Part shown: positions 26,349 to 35,190 of the stretch, piece after piece | How positions within the stretch are numbered: position 1 is the stretch's first letter | Layout of the letters: each line of letters begins with the position of its first letter | From: Thermococcus litoralis DSM 5473 | Lineage (GTDB): Archaea; Methanobacteriota_B; Thermococci; Thermococcales; Thermococcaceae | Assembly (NCBI RefSeq): GCF_000246985.2 | Contig: NC_022084.1 | Span: forward strand, 1,947,224 to 2,011,223 | Reading direction: 5' to 3' | DNA length: 64,000 nucleotides | The notes under the pieces: model-generated | The model's database searches: none | Told to the model about the DNA's origin: nothing | Seen by the model: the letters and a program-made list of their open reading frames with translations, nothing else | Made by a program: the position numbers and the translations under genes

Positions 26349-27779
26349 TTAGCCGAGAAATCCTCTGATACCAGCCGCCTCTACCACAAGGCTCTCTTCA
26401 ATTTTTCCATTCAGTATCTGAGTGGTTATGCTTAGATGCCTTTCATCCTTTTCTATGCCCATTTCTTTTTGCATTTTAGCTATATCCTCCAAAAATTTGA
26501 AATGGGAAGCCGCTTTTGGATTAAAAAATCTTAACGCAAAAGATATATCATTATAAAGCCCCCTGTAGTGTTCACTTATTGTCTCCAGCTCCTTTTCACT
26601 TAGCGCTCTTAATCCTAGGATTTCTGGAGGTATTCCGAGAGAGTACAGAGATGCCGTGAACTTTATAGCCCTCGGAAGGGCTTCTCCATTGACCTCTCTT
26701 GAATACCCAAAGAGCCCTATGTGAAGCTTCCTTTTCCTTCTTGAGGGAACAGCCTTTGCAACCTCTCGTATATATGGGGCGAGAATCTTAAGTTCCTTGG
26801 TGTATTCTTCTTCATATTTGTCGAGTATCTCAAATATCCTCTCATCAATTGCTGGCGTTTCTTTTCTTTTTGTATCGTTTACCTTTTCAATAGCTTTGAT
26901 AACTTCTTTAGGCTCATTATCATATTTAAATGAACTTTGGACAGTAAAGGTCTGGACGCTGGGGTATTCTTCCATTGCTGCATCAACATTCTTGGGTGTG
27001 AAATGTCCCCTAAAAGGGACTCCACCGACACCAATTATTGGATATATGGGGATGCTTAGTTCTTCTTCAAGTTCTTGGAGTTTGAATAAAGCATATTTGT
27101 CATACATTACCGCACTTATGAGACCATAGTTCATTGCAGGGTCGCTTCTGGCCAAAAATACCCTCTGGTACTCAAAGTTTTTTCCGGTCAGATATTCCTC
27201 CAGGATTTCGTGGGAGTTCAGAATGGCCTCTTTTGTCTCGAATAAGGGAATTATGTTTATCTCTTCTGGATAAAATTCTCCAATCCACTCGTAGATTTTA
27301 ACGTCGTACACCCTTTTGTACTGCTTTCCTATGATATACCTTCTGTAAAGCTCGTACACCCTTTCGATTTCTTCAGAAGAAGTTGTCATGGGTAATATAA
27401 CTTCAAAAATTGGAGCGATTTCCTCTCCGTAAAATAACTTTGCATAGTCGGCGGATCTGGGAATACTTTCAAGCGTTTCAAGCAAAAGCTTTGCCTCTGC
27501 TCTCTCCACACTTGGATTTGGCACACGGGGTGTGATCCTAAAGTCCTTGCCAAGCTTTCTTTTTCTGAAAAAGCTTCCATATTTTTCCAGTAATTTCTTT
27601 ACAACGAATTCGTCAACCTCCTTTCCTTCGAAATCCCACATCTGCTCGTCTACTCCAAGAACGCTGAAAGCATAGAACGCTTCAACCACTTCATCCTCTC
27701 CTCCAAGGGCAGCGTCATGAGCAAAAAAAGGTATAAATACATTGTCGGGATGTTGAGTACTCATAGTTCTTGGTATCAT
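26349..27779 (-). CDS. ppcA: Phosphoenolpyruvate carboxylase, archaeal type
   Basis: Makes oxaloacetate from PEP and bicarbonate. 476 aa, the usual size of the archaeal-type enzyme (half that of the bacterial one). The N-terminus MIPRTMSTQHPDNVFIPFF is the family signature; GVGGVPFRGHFTPKN, SSFKYDN and GLFGYSREVNG are also diagnostic. ATG 27779 follows GGTGAGC at 5 nt. Divergent from the DUF2139 gene. Confidence 0.93.
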   Translation of the reverse strand: MIPRTMSTQHPDNVFIPFFAHDAALGGEDEVVEAFYAFSVLGVDEQMWDFEGKEVDEFVVKKLLEKYGSFFRKRKLGKDFRITPRVPNPSVERAEAKLLLETLESIPRSADYAKLFYGEEIAPIFEVILPMTTSSEEIERVYELYRRYIIGKQYKRVYDVKIYEWIGEFYPEEINIIPLFETKEAILNSHEILEEYLTGKNFEYQRVFLARSDPAMNYGLISAVMYDKYALFKLQELEEELSIPIYPIIGVGGVPFRGHFTPKNVDAAMEEYPSVQTFTVQSSFKYDNEPKEVIKAIEKVNDTKRKETPAIDERIFEILDKYEEEYTKELKILAPYIREVAKAVPSRRKRKLHIGLFGYSREVNGEALPRAIKFTASLYSLGIPPEILGLRALSEKELETISEHYRGLYNDISFALRFFNPKAASHFKFLEDIAKMQKEMGIEKDERHLSITTQILNGKIEESLVVEAAGIRGFLG

Positions 27780-27924
27780 TTTGCTCACCATTTCCATGAA
27801 GAATGCACAAAATTTAAGTTTTTTGACAAATTTTTTGAAAAAATGGCAAAAGATGGTAGATGGGTTTCTCCTGAGTTGCACAATGTTTTAAATCTTAGAG
27901 ATACAACTCTTAACGGTGATATTC

Positions 27925-29406
27925 GTGAGAATCCTAAAACATCTAAACAGGTTTCCACCTCGTTATGGTCCCGAATGGGGAAGTGGTGGAATATTTGGTT
28001 TGAGGTATCACAACGGCGTTTTGTACTTCACGGTGGCATTTGAGGCTCAGGCGCATTTTATACGGGAAGACTCAAAGAAGGTATACGAGTTTGACCTCGT
28101 TGGTGAAGGACCAACTTCGGGAGGAGACACCTACAATGCGGTTGAGACTGTTGATGAGTTTATTTACTTTGGGGGCTGGGTTCATGCCCCGGCAGTCTAT
28201 GAAGGAAAGAACGAGAAATCGACAATAAGTTTTGTCAACAAATACTCTCACGTTCACGAATACGATACGGAAAACGACGAAGTAAGGCTTCTGTGGAAAG
28301 ACTCTATCCACCACAAAACAGATTGGGCGGGAGAAGTGAGCGATATAATCTACGACCCCTATGAGGACAAGCTCCTTATAGCAAGGGAAGACGGGCATGC
28401 ACACCTCGGCATATACGAACTTGACAGGAAAACTAGGCAAGCAAAGCTTCTCAATGAAAATCCAAGCCTTAAGGGGACTCTTGTACATGACACCGTCTTC
28501 TTCGGAGTTGGAAAGAACTTTGATTGGGGAGTGAGAGAGCTGCATGCATTTGATCTGATTACAAGAAAATGGGAAGATTTTCCAGTAGCTGTTAGCTCTG
28601 TAGACGGAAATCCTCCCGTGAGGCCAGTTCTGGGTGACATGGAAAGCGCATACAACAGGGTTTTTGCCTTTGTGAGGGGAGGAATGTTTGTGGGCAATCC
28701 CCTTAACGGTGAGGAGATGACATTCTTTAGGTTGCTGGACTTTCCAAGCTTCTATGCCCCTATGAGAACAAACGCTCTCCCAATGGGGGGAGGGATACTG
28801 ATAGCTTACAATGCCCATCATGATGCGATCTACAGACCAGTTGATGAGGAGAGTAGGGTTATGGCAAAATTTACAAACACCATAAATGCTCCCTCTTTGC
28901 TCCTTTATGTGGCTCCTCCAATGGTTAAGGTGGTGGGCGTTTTTGGTGCAAGGATAACCAGCATAGAGAAAGCCTTTGGAAAAATACTCTTAGGGACAAA
29001 CACCACCCCTAATACGGGAGCCTTAGAGGCTACGCCGTTTGATACCGGTAATAGAGATATTGTTGTTCTTGACGAAGATGTAATTCATAGAAAGCCTCCA
29101 GCTCTCAGTATCTCCCTCAACACTGCCGCTCTGGCAAAAGTAGGTGAGCTCTTTGGGGCAAGAGCCTTTGGGGGGATACCTCTCGACGGATATGAAGAGG
29201 CCGAGCTAATAATAACCTCAAGCAAGGATAACAGGCTAGCGATATACGAGTACGATCTTTCCCTCCCACCCGAGAGGGCTTATGAAGAGTTTATTGGAAT
29301 AAAAAGCGGCAGGAACATTATTGATCTGTCCTCATTTAGCGGTATAGTCTCGTTTAAACTGGAAGAACCAGATGTTGCAGGAAAAATAAAAATAAAGCTC
29401 CTCTAA
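27925..29406 (+). CDS. DUF2139 family protein (beta-propeller-like)
   Basis: 493 aa, probably cytoplasmic since no signal peptide is present. Many repeated blades ending in aromatic/acidic turns (VYEFDLVGEGPTSGGDTYNAV, IYDPYEDKLLIAREDGHAHLGIYELD) suggest a seven-bladed propeller. The whole matches what I recall of DUF2139, restricted to Thermococcales and a few other archaea. GTG 27925 follows GGTGA, and a TATA box (GTTTTAAATC) lies at about 27884. Function unknown. Confidence 0.7.
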   Translation: MRILKHLNRFPPRYGPEWGSGGIFGLRYHNGVLYFTVAFEAQAHFIREDSKKVYEFDLVGEGPTSGGDTYNAVETVDEFIYFGGWVHAPAVYEGKNEKSTISFVNKYSHVHEYDTENDEVRLLWKDSIHHKTDWAGEVSDIIYDPYEDKLLIAREDGHAHLGIYELDRKTRQAKLLNENPSLKGTLVHDTVFFGVGKNFDWGVRELHAFDLITRKWEDFPVAVSSVDGNPPVRPVLGDMESAYNRVFAFVRGGMFVGNPLNGEEMTFFRLLDFPSFYAPMRTNALPMGGGILIAYNAHHDAIYRPVDEESRVMAKFTNTINAPSLLLYVAPPMVKVVGVFGARITSIEKAFGKILLGTNTTPNTGALEATPFDTGNRDIVVLDEDVIHRKPPALSISLNTAALAKVGELFGARAFGGIPLDGYEEAELIITSSKDNRLAIYEYDLSLPPERAYEEFIGIKSGRNIIDLSSFSGIVSFKLEEPDVAGKIKIKLL

Positions 29407-29433
29407 CTTTTTAAAATTTTTAGAATAGAGAAA

Positions 29434-29706
29434 TTATGCAGCAATTGTATTCTTCCAGCTCAAACTGCTTTCGATGAGCTCTTGTGGGGTTAGCTCCTTT
29501 TCGCTGATGACTTCTGGTTCAAATGGCTTGAGCATCTCCAAAAGCTTTTCTTTTGGAAGTTTTGTTTCGTCAAATATCACATACCCGTTCTTGGAATATC
29601 CATTGATAAAGACCCTGTAGACCGCTAGATCTAGTGAGAGTTTGTACTGCATCTCTCTGGCTTCGTCTGGGGTTATTTTGCCGAATTTAAGATCTACCCT
29701 TATCAT
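29434..29706 (-). CDS. Small ferredoxin-fold-like protein coupled to tes
   Basis: 90 aa. Predicted beta-alpha-beta-beta-alpha-beta order (IRVDLKFG / TPDEAREMQYKLSL / VYRVFINGYSKNGYVIFDE / KEKLLEMLKPF) suggests a ferredoxin-like fold, possibly the Thermococcales DUF3213 family (from memory). It starts 6 nt after the tetraether synthase stop, so it is co-transcribed and may assist it, which is inference. Confidence 0.6.
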   Translation of the reverse strand: MIRVDLKFGKITPDEAREMQYKLSLDLAVYRVFINGYSKNGYVIFDETKLPKEKLLEMLKPFEPEVISEKELTPQELIESSLSWKNTIAA

Positions 29707-29712
29707 CCCCCA

Positions 29713-32700
29713 TCACCCGAAGTAGTTCTTTATGTCGATGTAAGTCTTTCTATAGAGCTCACTCCCCTTCATTTTTTCAATGAACTCCTTGGTTCTCACG
29801 TATTTGTCCTTCTGGTACTCCCAGTCTGGGTGGAGGGCTTTCCATTCTTCCCAAGTGTAGCTGAATTGGGCTTGAACTTTGTCTCTGTAGAGCTCTGGTA
29901 TTACGTTAAAGGTACAGAAGGGCACAATCCTTCCGTCGGGCATTGCATAGTGAATTACACAGCGCTCTACTCTTTCAACATCGTAGTTGTACTCATCCAT
30001 GAAGTGCATCATTCCGAGGAAGAGTGTCTTGTAGTGGAACTGCCCAAGTGCCTCGTAAGTTCCGTGGGTGAACGCTTCTCTCATGATCTTTAATACATCA
30101 AAGCTCTTTGGAGCGTATTTTTCGTCATAGAAGCTCCTGAACTTGAGGAATATCTCCGCCCCAAGCTTGAGCTTCTGAAGCTTTCCTAGAGTTTTCCATT
30201 TTTCAATCTCCTCAGCCTTGCTCTCAAGGAACTCCACTAATCCCTCAACGTCGAGGAATCTCGAAATTGGGATCACTCTGTCCTCATCGAGGAAGACATA
30301 TGTTGCAGCTCCACAGCCAAAGTGGGATGTCATATAGTATTTTCTACCGGCAAATGCTTCAAAAAACCTTGCAATATGCCCGGCAATTGGTATTGGGTAC
30401 CAGTCCTCCTTTGCTATGGCACCGTTTGTCTGTTCCTCTATTCTCTTTATTGCTCCGGGAATGGTAATCCTGAAGCGCTGTCTTTCTTTCTTTGGAACTC
30501 TTCCCACAAGGGAAATCGGTTGGAAGTTGACTCCTCTGACTATATCGAGGTGGTTGAGGCCAAAGTTAATTATATCTCCAAGCTCGTGATCGTTTACGTT
30601 TCTTATGGTTGTGGGCACGAGAACAATTCCCGGCCCGCCGGCATTTCTCACGTTTTCGAAGATTAACGGAATCTCCCAGTGGTTCTTCCAATTTGTTTTT
30701 GGAGTCATTCCATCGTAGCTTAGGTATAGGGTATTAACGCCTGCTTCCCTAATCTTCCTTACAAGCTCAGGCTCAAAGGCAAACCTTATGCCGTCCGTGT
30801 TAAGCTGAACGTGGTCGTAGCCTTCTTCCTTTGCAATCCTTATGATCTCTATGAGATCATCCCTCAGTGTTGGCTCCCCTCCAGTGAACTGGACGGCATT
30901 AGCTCCAATGGGTTGTTCCTTCTTTGCATTGCGGAGCATCATGCGTATCTGCTCGAGAGTGGGCTCATAGATTGGCTGACCCTCCTTGGCGTAGAAGAAA
31001 CAATTGCTTACTAGAATTCCATCAGATGCTACAAATGAATGGCTCTCATTCTCAACCTCAAGGTCATATACGTATCCCTCGTAGTTTTCAACCTTTATCT
31101 CGCTAATTGTGTCAATGTAAAAGTCTGAAACCTTCTTGACTTTGGAGGGCTTTCTGTCTCCTATGTTATTTAACTTTTTACGATGCCCTTCTCTCAGATC
31201 AAGCATTTCGACAAGTTTTACAAGGTCGGTTCCCGCTATATATATCTTGTAGAGGTCGTGGTTTGCCCCATTCATTTTCTCTTTTGGAACCATGTAAACC
31301 CTCGCGAATATCCCTAAGGAGGCCAGTAAGTATAGCATGTCCCTAATAAGCCCTTTAGAAACACTTGCATATCCCATATGCAGAACTTTGTCTCCTCTTA
31401 CTACATATCCGTCTCCATTAAAGAGTCCACTAAGTAGAGCTATCTTTGCTTCAACCGGGAAGTTCAGGAAATTCTTGGGTAACCTCTTATTGGGTGCTCC
31501 TTCAGGGATTCCCAGTACATACTTGAAGACAAGCCGCATTAACCTACTACCTACAACTATCTGCTTAGCTTTTCCTTCCCATTCCAATATGCTGTATGGA
31601 AGGTTGAGGAAGTTGAGTATTGAAATTATTTCTTCCTCAACATCCTTATGCCCAACAGTTATTCTCAAATCCTTGTTGGTATAATTACCATCCGAGACAA
31701 AATATCCTATCAACTTTGCAAATTCGGGGGTTATTCTGAGTTTAGAAGGAAGCTCATTACTTGTGGCATCCCTGCCGAGTCTAAACTCCCCTTCAGTTAT
31801 GCCCAATTTATAGAATGCCGAAAGAGGCATAGAATCACTCTTCTTCCACTGATAAATTATATCTCCGTATTCCTCTTTGAGCGGCAAAAGATCCAGCTTT
31901 GATATCCCTCTGACATATATTTTTTCCTTTTCTTCTTCTGGTAATGATTTAAAAGCTTCTAAGAGGTTTATTTCAAATTCTCCCCTCTCATCAGTTTCAA
32001 GATTCCATAGTAGTATCAGATCATCTTCGACGTTAAGTTTATCAGCCCTCTTTTTTACTATCTTTCCGTTTTCATATATAAAGAACTTATGCTCTGGCGT
32101 CGTTCTTATTTCCCTTCCAGTTCTCGTCTTTATGACCATTATTTCTCCCGAGTGTTTTCTTCTGAGGAATTTTGTGACTCTTGTCCATTCGGCCTTTCCA
32201 TTATTGTAAGTTAAAACATATAGGTTCTCGGGAATTGAATACTCCCCCATAAATCCCTCTATCTGCACTGTATGTTCAAAGGAAAACATCTTTGCAATCT
32301 CTTCGAATTTTGCAAGCTTAACTTCACCACCAAACTTGAATAGTGCCTCTTCATATCCTGGGAAGCAGTACCAGCAGCTCAAATTACATCTATTTGTCAG
32401 AACTATGTTGAGCAAGTTAGTATGAGAGCTGTGCCTTGGACAGAGACCACAATCAAAGGGACAGTTTACACCGGTGTTCTCAACGTTGTAGCTCTTTATC
32501 TTAAAGTCATACCTCCACTCCTCAAAACGCTTATACATCTCGGCGTCTTCATAATAAACATCAGTTATCATGCCCTCTGGGCATTTTTTCGTTATCCATA
32601 CTTTTCCATCCTTTTCCCAAACCACAGCAGGGACAACTTTTCTAGTCTCGGGGCAGAGAGACCAGGTTCTATGGGGGAGAGGTCCACCGTAATCCTTACT

Positions 32701-32829
32701 GGCTTTTGTAAGGAGCTCGTGAAATTCCTCCTCGCTTATTTCGGGGTATTCGATGAGATCGCGAACCCCCTTAGTAAGCTCCCCAAATTCTCTCTCCCCA
32801 CTAGGTACTCCCTCTGTTATCTCTTCCAT
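29713..32829 (-). CDS. tes: Tetraether lipid synthase-like radical SAM protein, intein-containing precursor
   Basis: 1038-aa precursor; 583 aa after splicing. Tes (GDGT/macrocyclic archaeol synthase) joins biphytanyl chains to form membrane-spanning lipids. The N-terminus has extra cluster cysteines (SLCPETRK, KKCPEG, NCPFDCGLCPRHSSHT) typical of the Tes/MJ0619 type, then VLTNRCNLSCWYC, radical SAM Cys-x3-Cys-x2-Cys at 148/152/155. FTGGEPTLRDD binds SAM. Cys155 is the first residue of an intein; splicing restores CFFYAKEG. ATG 32829 follows AGGTGATT; TATA at about 32866-32877. Confidence 0.85.
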   Translation of the reverse strand: MEEITEGVPSGEREFGELTKGVRDLIEYPEISEEEFHELLTKASKDYGGPLPHRTWSLCPETRKVVPAVVWEKDGKVWITKKCPEGMITDVYYEDAEMYKRFEEWRYDFKIKSYNVENTGVNCPFDCGLCPRHSSHTNLLNIVLTNRCNLSCWYCFPGYEEALFKFGGEVKLAKFEEIAKMFSFEHTVQIEGFMGEYSIPENLYVLTYNNGKAEWTRVTKFLRRKHSGEIMVIKTRTGREIRTTPEHKFFIYENGKIVKKRADKLNVEDDLILLWNLETDERGEFEINLLEAFKSLPEEEKEKIYVRGISKLDLLPLKEEYGDIIYQWKKSDSMPLSAFYKLGITEGEFRLGRDATSNELPSKLRITPEFAKLIGYFVSDGNYTNKDLRITVGHKDVEEEIISILNFLNLPYSILEWEGKAKQIVVGSRLMRLVFKYVLGIPEGAPNKRLPKNFLNFPVEAKIALLSGLFNGDGYVVRGDKVLHMGYASVSKGLIRDMLYLLASLGIFARVYMVPKEKMNGANHDLYKIYIAGTDLVKLVEMLDLREGHRKKLNNIGDRKPSKVKKVSDFYIDTISEIKVENYEGYVYDLEVENESHSFVASDGILVSNCFFYAKEGQPIYEPTLEQIRMMLRNAKKEQPIGANAVQFTGGEPTLRDDLIEIIRIAKEEGYDHVQLNTDGIRFAFEPELVRKIREAGVNTLYLSYDGMTPKTNWKNHWEIPLIFENVRNAGGPGIVLVPTTIRNVNDHELGDIINFGLNHLDIVRGVNFQPISLVGRVPKKERQRFRITIPGAIKRIEEQTNGAIAKEDWYPIPIAGHIARFFEAFAGRKYYMTSHFGCGAATYVFLDEDRVIPISRFLDVEGLVEFLESKAEEIEKWKTLGKLQKLKLGAEIFLKFRSFYDEKYAPKSFDVLKIMREAFTHGTYEALGQFHYKTLFLGMMHFMDEYNYDVERVERCVIHYAMPDGRIVPFCTFNVIPELYRDKVQAQFSYTWEEWKALHPDWEYQKDKYVRTKEFIEKMKGSELYRKTYIDIKNYFG
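31003..32367 (-). other. Intein with LAGLIDADG homing endonuclease domain (455 aa)
   Basis: Begins CFPGYEEALFKFGG (Cys1) and ends DGILVSN followed by +1 Cys. Block B is GREIRTTPEHKFFIY (TxxH) at intein residues 84-98; block F is GYVYDLEVENESHSFVAS near 431-448. Endonuclease motifs LIGYFVSDGNYT (219-230) and LLSGLFNGDGYV (311-322) keep both acidic residues. The penultimate residue is Ser instead of the usual His, which can slow Asn cyclisation. It sits exactly at the third radical-SAM cysteine. Confidence 0.93.
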
Positions 32830-32988
32830 TCTAATCACCTCTACAAGTTTTTTACAAGTATGGAGTATAAAAACTTTTGCGTAAATATGAAGATTTACTT
32901 TCATAGGTGTACCAAAAGTTCTGTAATGTGATCTCTACTATTATCATCTACACTGCTAGAATATTTATGAGTATCCCCTCACATGTGC

Positions 32989-32998
32989 GATCCCTTGA
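32989..32998. repeat. Target-site duplication, left copy (IS copy 1)
   Basis: GATCCCTTGA immediately before the IS terminal repeat; identical to 33868-33877. Confidence 0.9.
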
Positions 32999-33867
32999 GG
33001 GCGTGTTTAGTTTCACCCCCTGTTATTTAAACAGTATTTGACTCTGAGGAGGATTTTCAGACCATAACACATTACCCCAAGCAGGATTCGGGTTACAGTA
33101 GTCTTTTTCAGAAAACAGGGGATTCTACTGCCAAACCAAGTTGTAAACGCACCCCAGAACCCCTCATGAGGATTCCTATGCCCGTACTCTTCTTCAGAAA
33201 ACACTCTGTCTCTCTTCTTACTACCAAAACCACCTGGAGGGTTCTTAGTCTTCTTAACAATCGGCCGATAACCCTTTTCCACCACAGTGTTCAGAACTTT
33301 CTTTGAATCATAAGCCCCATCAGCATAAAAATTCCCAGAACCCTCCGGCAGGAGTTCAATCAGCTCGTTCTCAGAAGTTGTGATCTTCACAGCAACCGGA
33401 TACAGTAAACCCGGCAGGATTCTCGTTATTGCCTGAACTTCTATTCTGTCCTTTTTTTATTTGTGATAATGGTTGAGTCTGCTTGAGTGCTGGCGTAGGG
33501 TAATTTCTGGAGTTTTTTCAGGAGGTGGTTTGTCAGTTCTTCGAGGTTCAGCTTTTTCTCCCAGTTGTGGAGGGTTGAGTAGTGAATGTTTGCTCCGAAG
33601 AATTTTCTGCCGTAGTGCTGGGCGTCTCTGAGGGGTAGGTTGTAGTATTGTTTAAAGAGGAGTATTGCCAGTATTGTTTTTACTGGGAATTTTTTGGATT
33701 TTGGTAGGTTCTTCAGCTTTCCTTCTGATTCGAAGTCTGCTAAAACGTCAAGAATTGCGAATGCCACGCTTTCAGGGTCTTTGAGTCTGTGATCCCATCT
33801 GGGGATCACGACAACCACCTGAAAGAATTCAGCAAAAACCCTAATAAAGGTTACTATAAACACGCCC
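32999..33867 (-). mobile_element. Insertion sequence, copy 1 (869 bp)
   Basis: Bounded by 11-bp inverted repeats GGGCGTGTTTA and flanked by a perfect 10-bp duplication GATCCCTTGA, so it inserted by transposition and has not recombined since. One transposase gene in two frames fills it. Nearly identical to the copy at 51497-52365, which lies in opposite orientation. DDE transposase of IS4/IS5 character; I cannot assign the IS family. It lies 170 bp upstream of tes and 57 bp upstream of the 33924 gene without hitting either promoter. Confidence 0.95.
33013..33809 (-). CDS. DDE transposase, requires -1 frameshift (IS copy 1)
   Basis: Frame 1 runs from GTG 33809 (VIPRWDHRLKDPESVAF) to a stop after IITNKKRTE; frame 2 carries YADGAYDSKKV and HRNPHEGFWG. 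A -1 shift at the A7 run (T7 on the plus strand at about 33452-33458) joins them as NKK-KDRIEVQAITRILPG with no gap, giving about 265 aa. Catalytic candidates: Asp in QADSTII, Asp in YADGAYD, Glu in PHEGFWG. Sequence around the start is an inverted repeat (GTGATCCC/GGGATCAC). Confidence 0.88.
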
Positions 33868-33877
33868 GATCCCTTGA
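33868..33877. repeat. Target-site duplication, right copy (IS copy 1)
   Basis: GATCCCTTGA directly after the right terminal repeat, matching 32989-32998. Confidence 0.9.
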
Positions 33878-33923
33878 AAAGGGTTAAAAACACCAAGACT
33901 CCCACATAAGATGGTGGTGAAAA

Positions 33924-34292
33924 ATGCCAGCACGGGAGATGAGAATGGAAATGTTCCTCAGAGCGCTGATGAGGGGGGACTACACCAAGGCGAAAGCTCA
34001 TCTGGACAAACTTGAGAAGATAGTGGGAGATGACGAGTGGGGTAGGGGATACAGCAAGGCTATAAATGGCTTTTTATCTGCGTTAAAGGACAATGACACT
34101 GATTCCCTGATAGTCCAGCTTGTAAGAAATCCGGACAATGAAAAAGCTCAAAAACTCCTTGAACATTTTGAGAGCATACTCCAGCATGAATTTAGGGATG
34201 ATTATGAGAAAGGATACTACACGGCATGGAAAGAACTTTTAACGGCTTATTTATCTCAAGAGAGACTGGGTGTTAGGCATGGGAAAAAATGA
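33924..34292 (+). CDS. Hypothetical helical protein upstream of udg
   Basis: 122 aa, all-helical by appearance with repeated patterns (MRGDYTKAKAHLDKLEKIVGDDEWGRGYSKAINGFLSAL ... HEFRDDYEKGYYTAWKELLTAYL) resembling TPR-like helical hairpins. GGTGGTG precedes ATG 33924; the TATA GGTTAAAAACACC at about 33885-33897 survives next to the IS insertion. It overlaps udg by 14 bp, so the two are coupled. No known function. Confidence 0.65.
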   Translation: MPAREMRMEMFLRALMRGDYTKAKAHLDKLEKIVGDDEWGRGYSKAINGFLSALKDNDTDSLIVQLVRNPDNEKAQKLLEHFESILQHEFRDDYEKGYYTAWKELLTAYLSQERLGVRHGKK

Positions 34293-34866
34293 AGTCATGA
34301 AAAAGCTTGAAGAAAAGATAAAAGCTTGTAAAAAGTGTCCATTGGGAGAATTAAGGACAAACGCAGTCCCCGGCTCGGGAAGTTATGATGCTAAAATAAT
34401 GTTTGTTGAAGAAGCCCCGGGTTACTGGGAAGATCAAAAGGGCTTGCCTTTTGTTGGAAGAGCCGGGAAAGTGCTTGATGAGCTTTTAGAAAGTATTGGG
34501 CTTAGGCGGGAGGAGGTGTACATTACTAACGTTGTAAAGTGCAGACCTCCCAATAATAGAGATCCAACGGAAGAGGAAATCAAGGCTTGTTCTCCATATT
34601 TGGACAAGCAAATAGACATAATCCGGCCGAAAGTCATAGTTCCCCTGGGGAGGCATTCAATGGCTTACATTCTTAAGAAATTTGGCTTTGAGCCCGAGCC
34701 CATAAGTAAAATGCATGGAAAAGTACTTGAAGCCAGAACCCTTTTTGGGAAGATTGTCATTATGCCAATGTACCACCCAGCGGTGGCTCTTTATAAACCC
34801 CAGCTTAGAGAAGAGCTTGAAAAAGACTTTAAAAAGCTGAAAGAAACATTAGAGGGCTTATCTTAA
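34279..34866 (+). CDS. udg: Uracil-DNA glycosylase, family 4 (4Fe-4S)
   Basis: Removes uracil from DNA, important where cytosine deaminates fast at high temperature. 195 aa. Cluster cysteines Cys17, Cys20, Cys88 and Cys104 have the family-4 spacing; active-site motif EEAPGYWEDQKGLPFVGRAG (GEAPG is the usual form) and MYHPAVALY. ATG 34279 lies inside the preceding gene and follows a GGTG. Confidence 0.93.
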   Translation: MGKNEVMKKLEEKIKACKKCPLGELRTNAVPGSGSYDAKIMFVEEAPGYWEDQKGLPFVGRAGKVLDELLESIGLRREEVYITNVVKCRPPNNRDPTEEEIKACSPYLDKQIDIIRPKVIVPLGRHSMAYILKKFGFEPEPISKMHGKVLEARTLFGKIVIMPMYHPAVALYKPQLREELEKDFKKLKETLEGLS

Positions 34867-35190
34867 CCTTGTAATTTTACTTCGAATTCTTTTTTGTTAT
34901 TATCCCCTTTAACCTGATAACTTTTGTGGGAATTTTCAAAAGTCATCGAAAAACGTTAGGAAAACGTTTTTATGGTATGAGAGCGGTATTGTATAATGTT
35001 AAACACAACATACCGTTAGCATGCAGTAAAGAACAAAGTAATACATTAATTTGTCTCGAGTATATTTAGATATGGGATGTTGGATATACAAAAAAATTCG
35101 AAAATTACCAAAAATACAACAATATTTGCGAAAAACTTATAAAGAGTTCGAAAAATTTGAGCTTACGAAAAATATGTATGGAGGTGTTAA
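34867..35190 (+). promoter_or_regulatory. 324-bp AT-rich upstream region of nhaC with repeated CGAAAA elements
   Basis: No gene. A TATA box (CTTATAAAG, about 35133-35141) predicts a start near 35165 and a leader of about 25 nt; GGAGGTG lies just before the nhaC ATG. CGAAAA recurs at least five times between about 34945 and 35172 (CGAAAAAC, CGAAAATT, CGAAAAAC, CGAAAAAT, CGAAAAAT), two of them bracketing the TATA box. A regulator-binding array is possible. Confidence 0.45.

Noticed and set aside
27780-27924. Long N-terminal extension of PEP carboxylase to 27881
   Set aside because: The archaeal family begins at MIPRTMSTQHPDN, and GGTGA is correctly placed for the ATG at 27779; the extension is the divergent promoter region.
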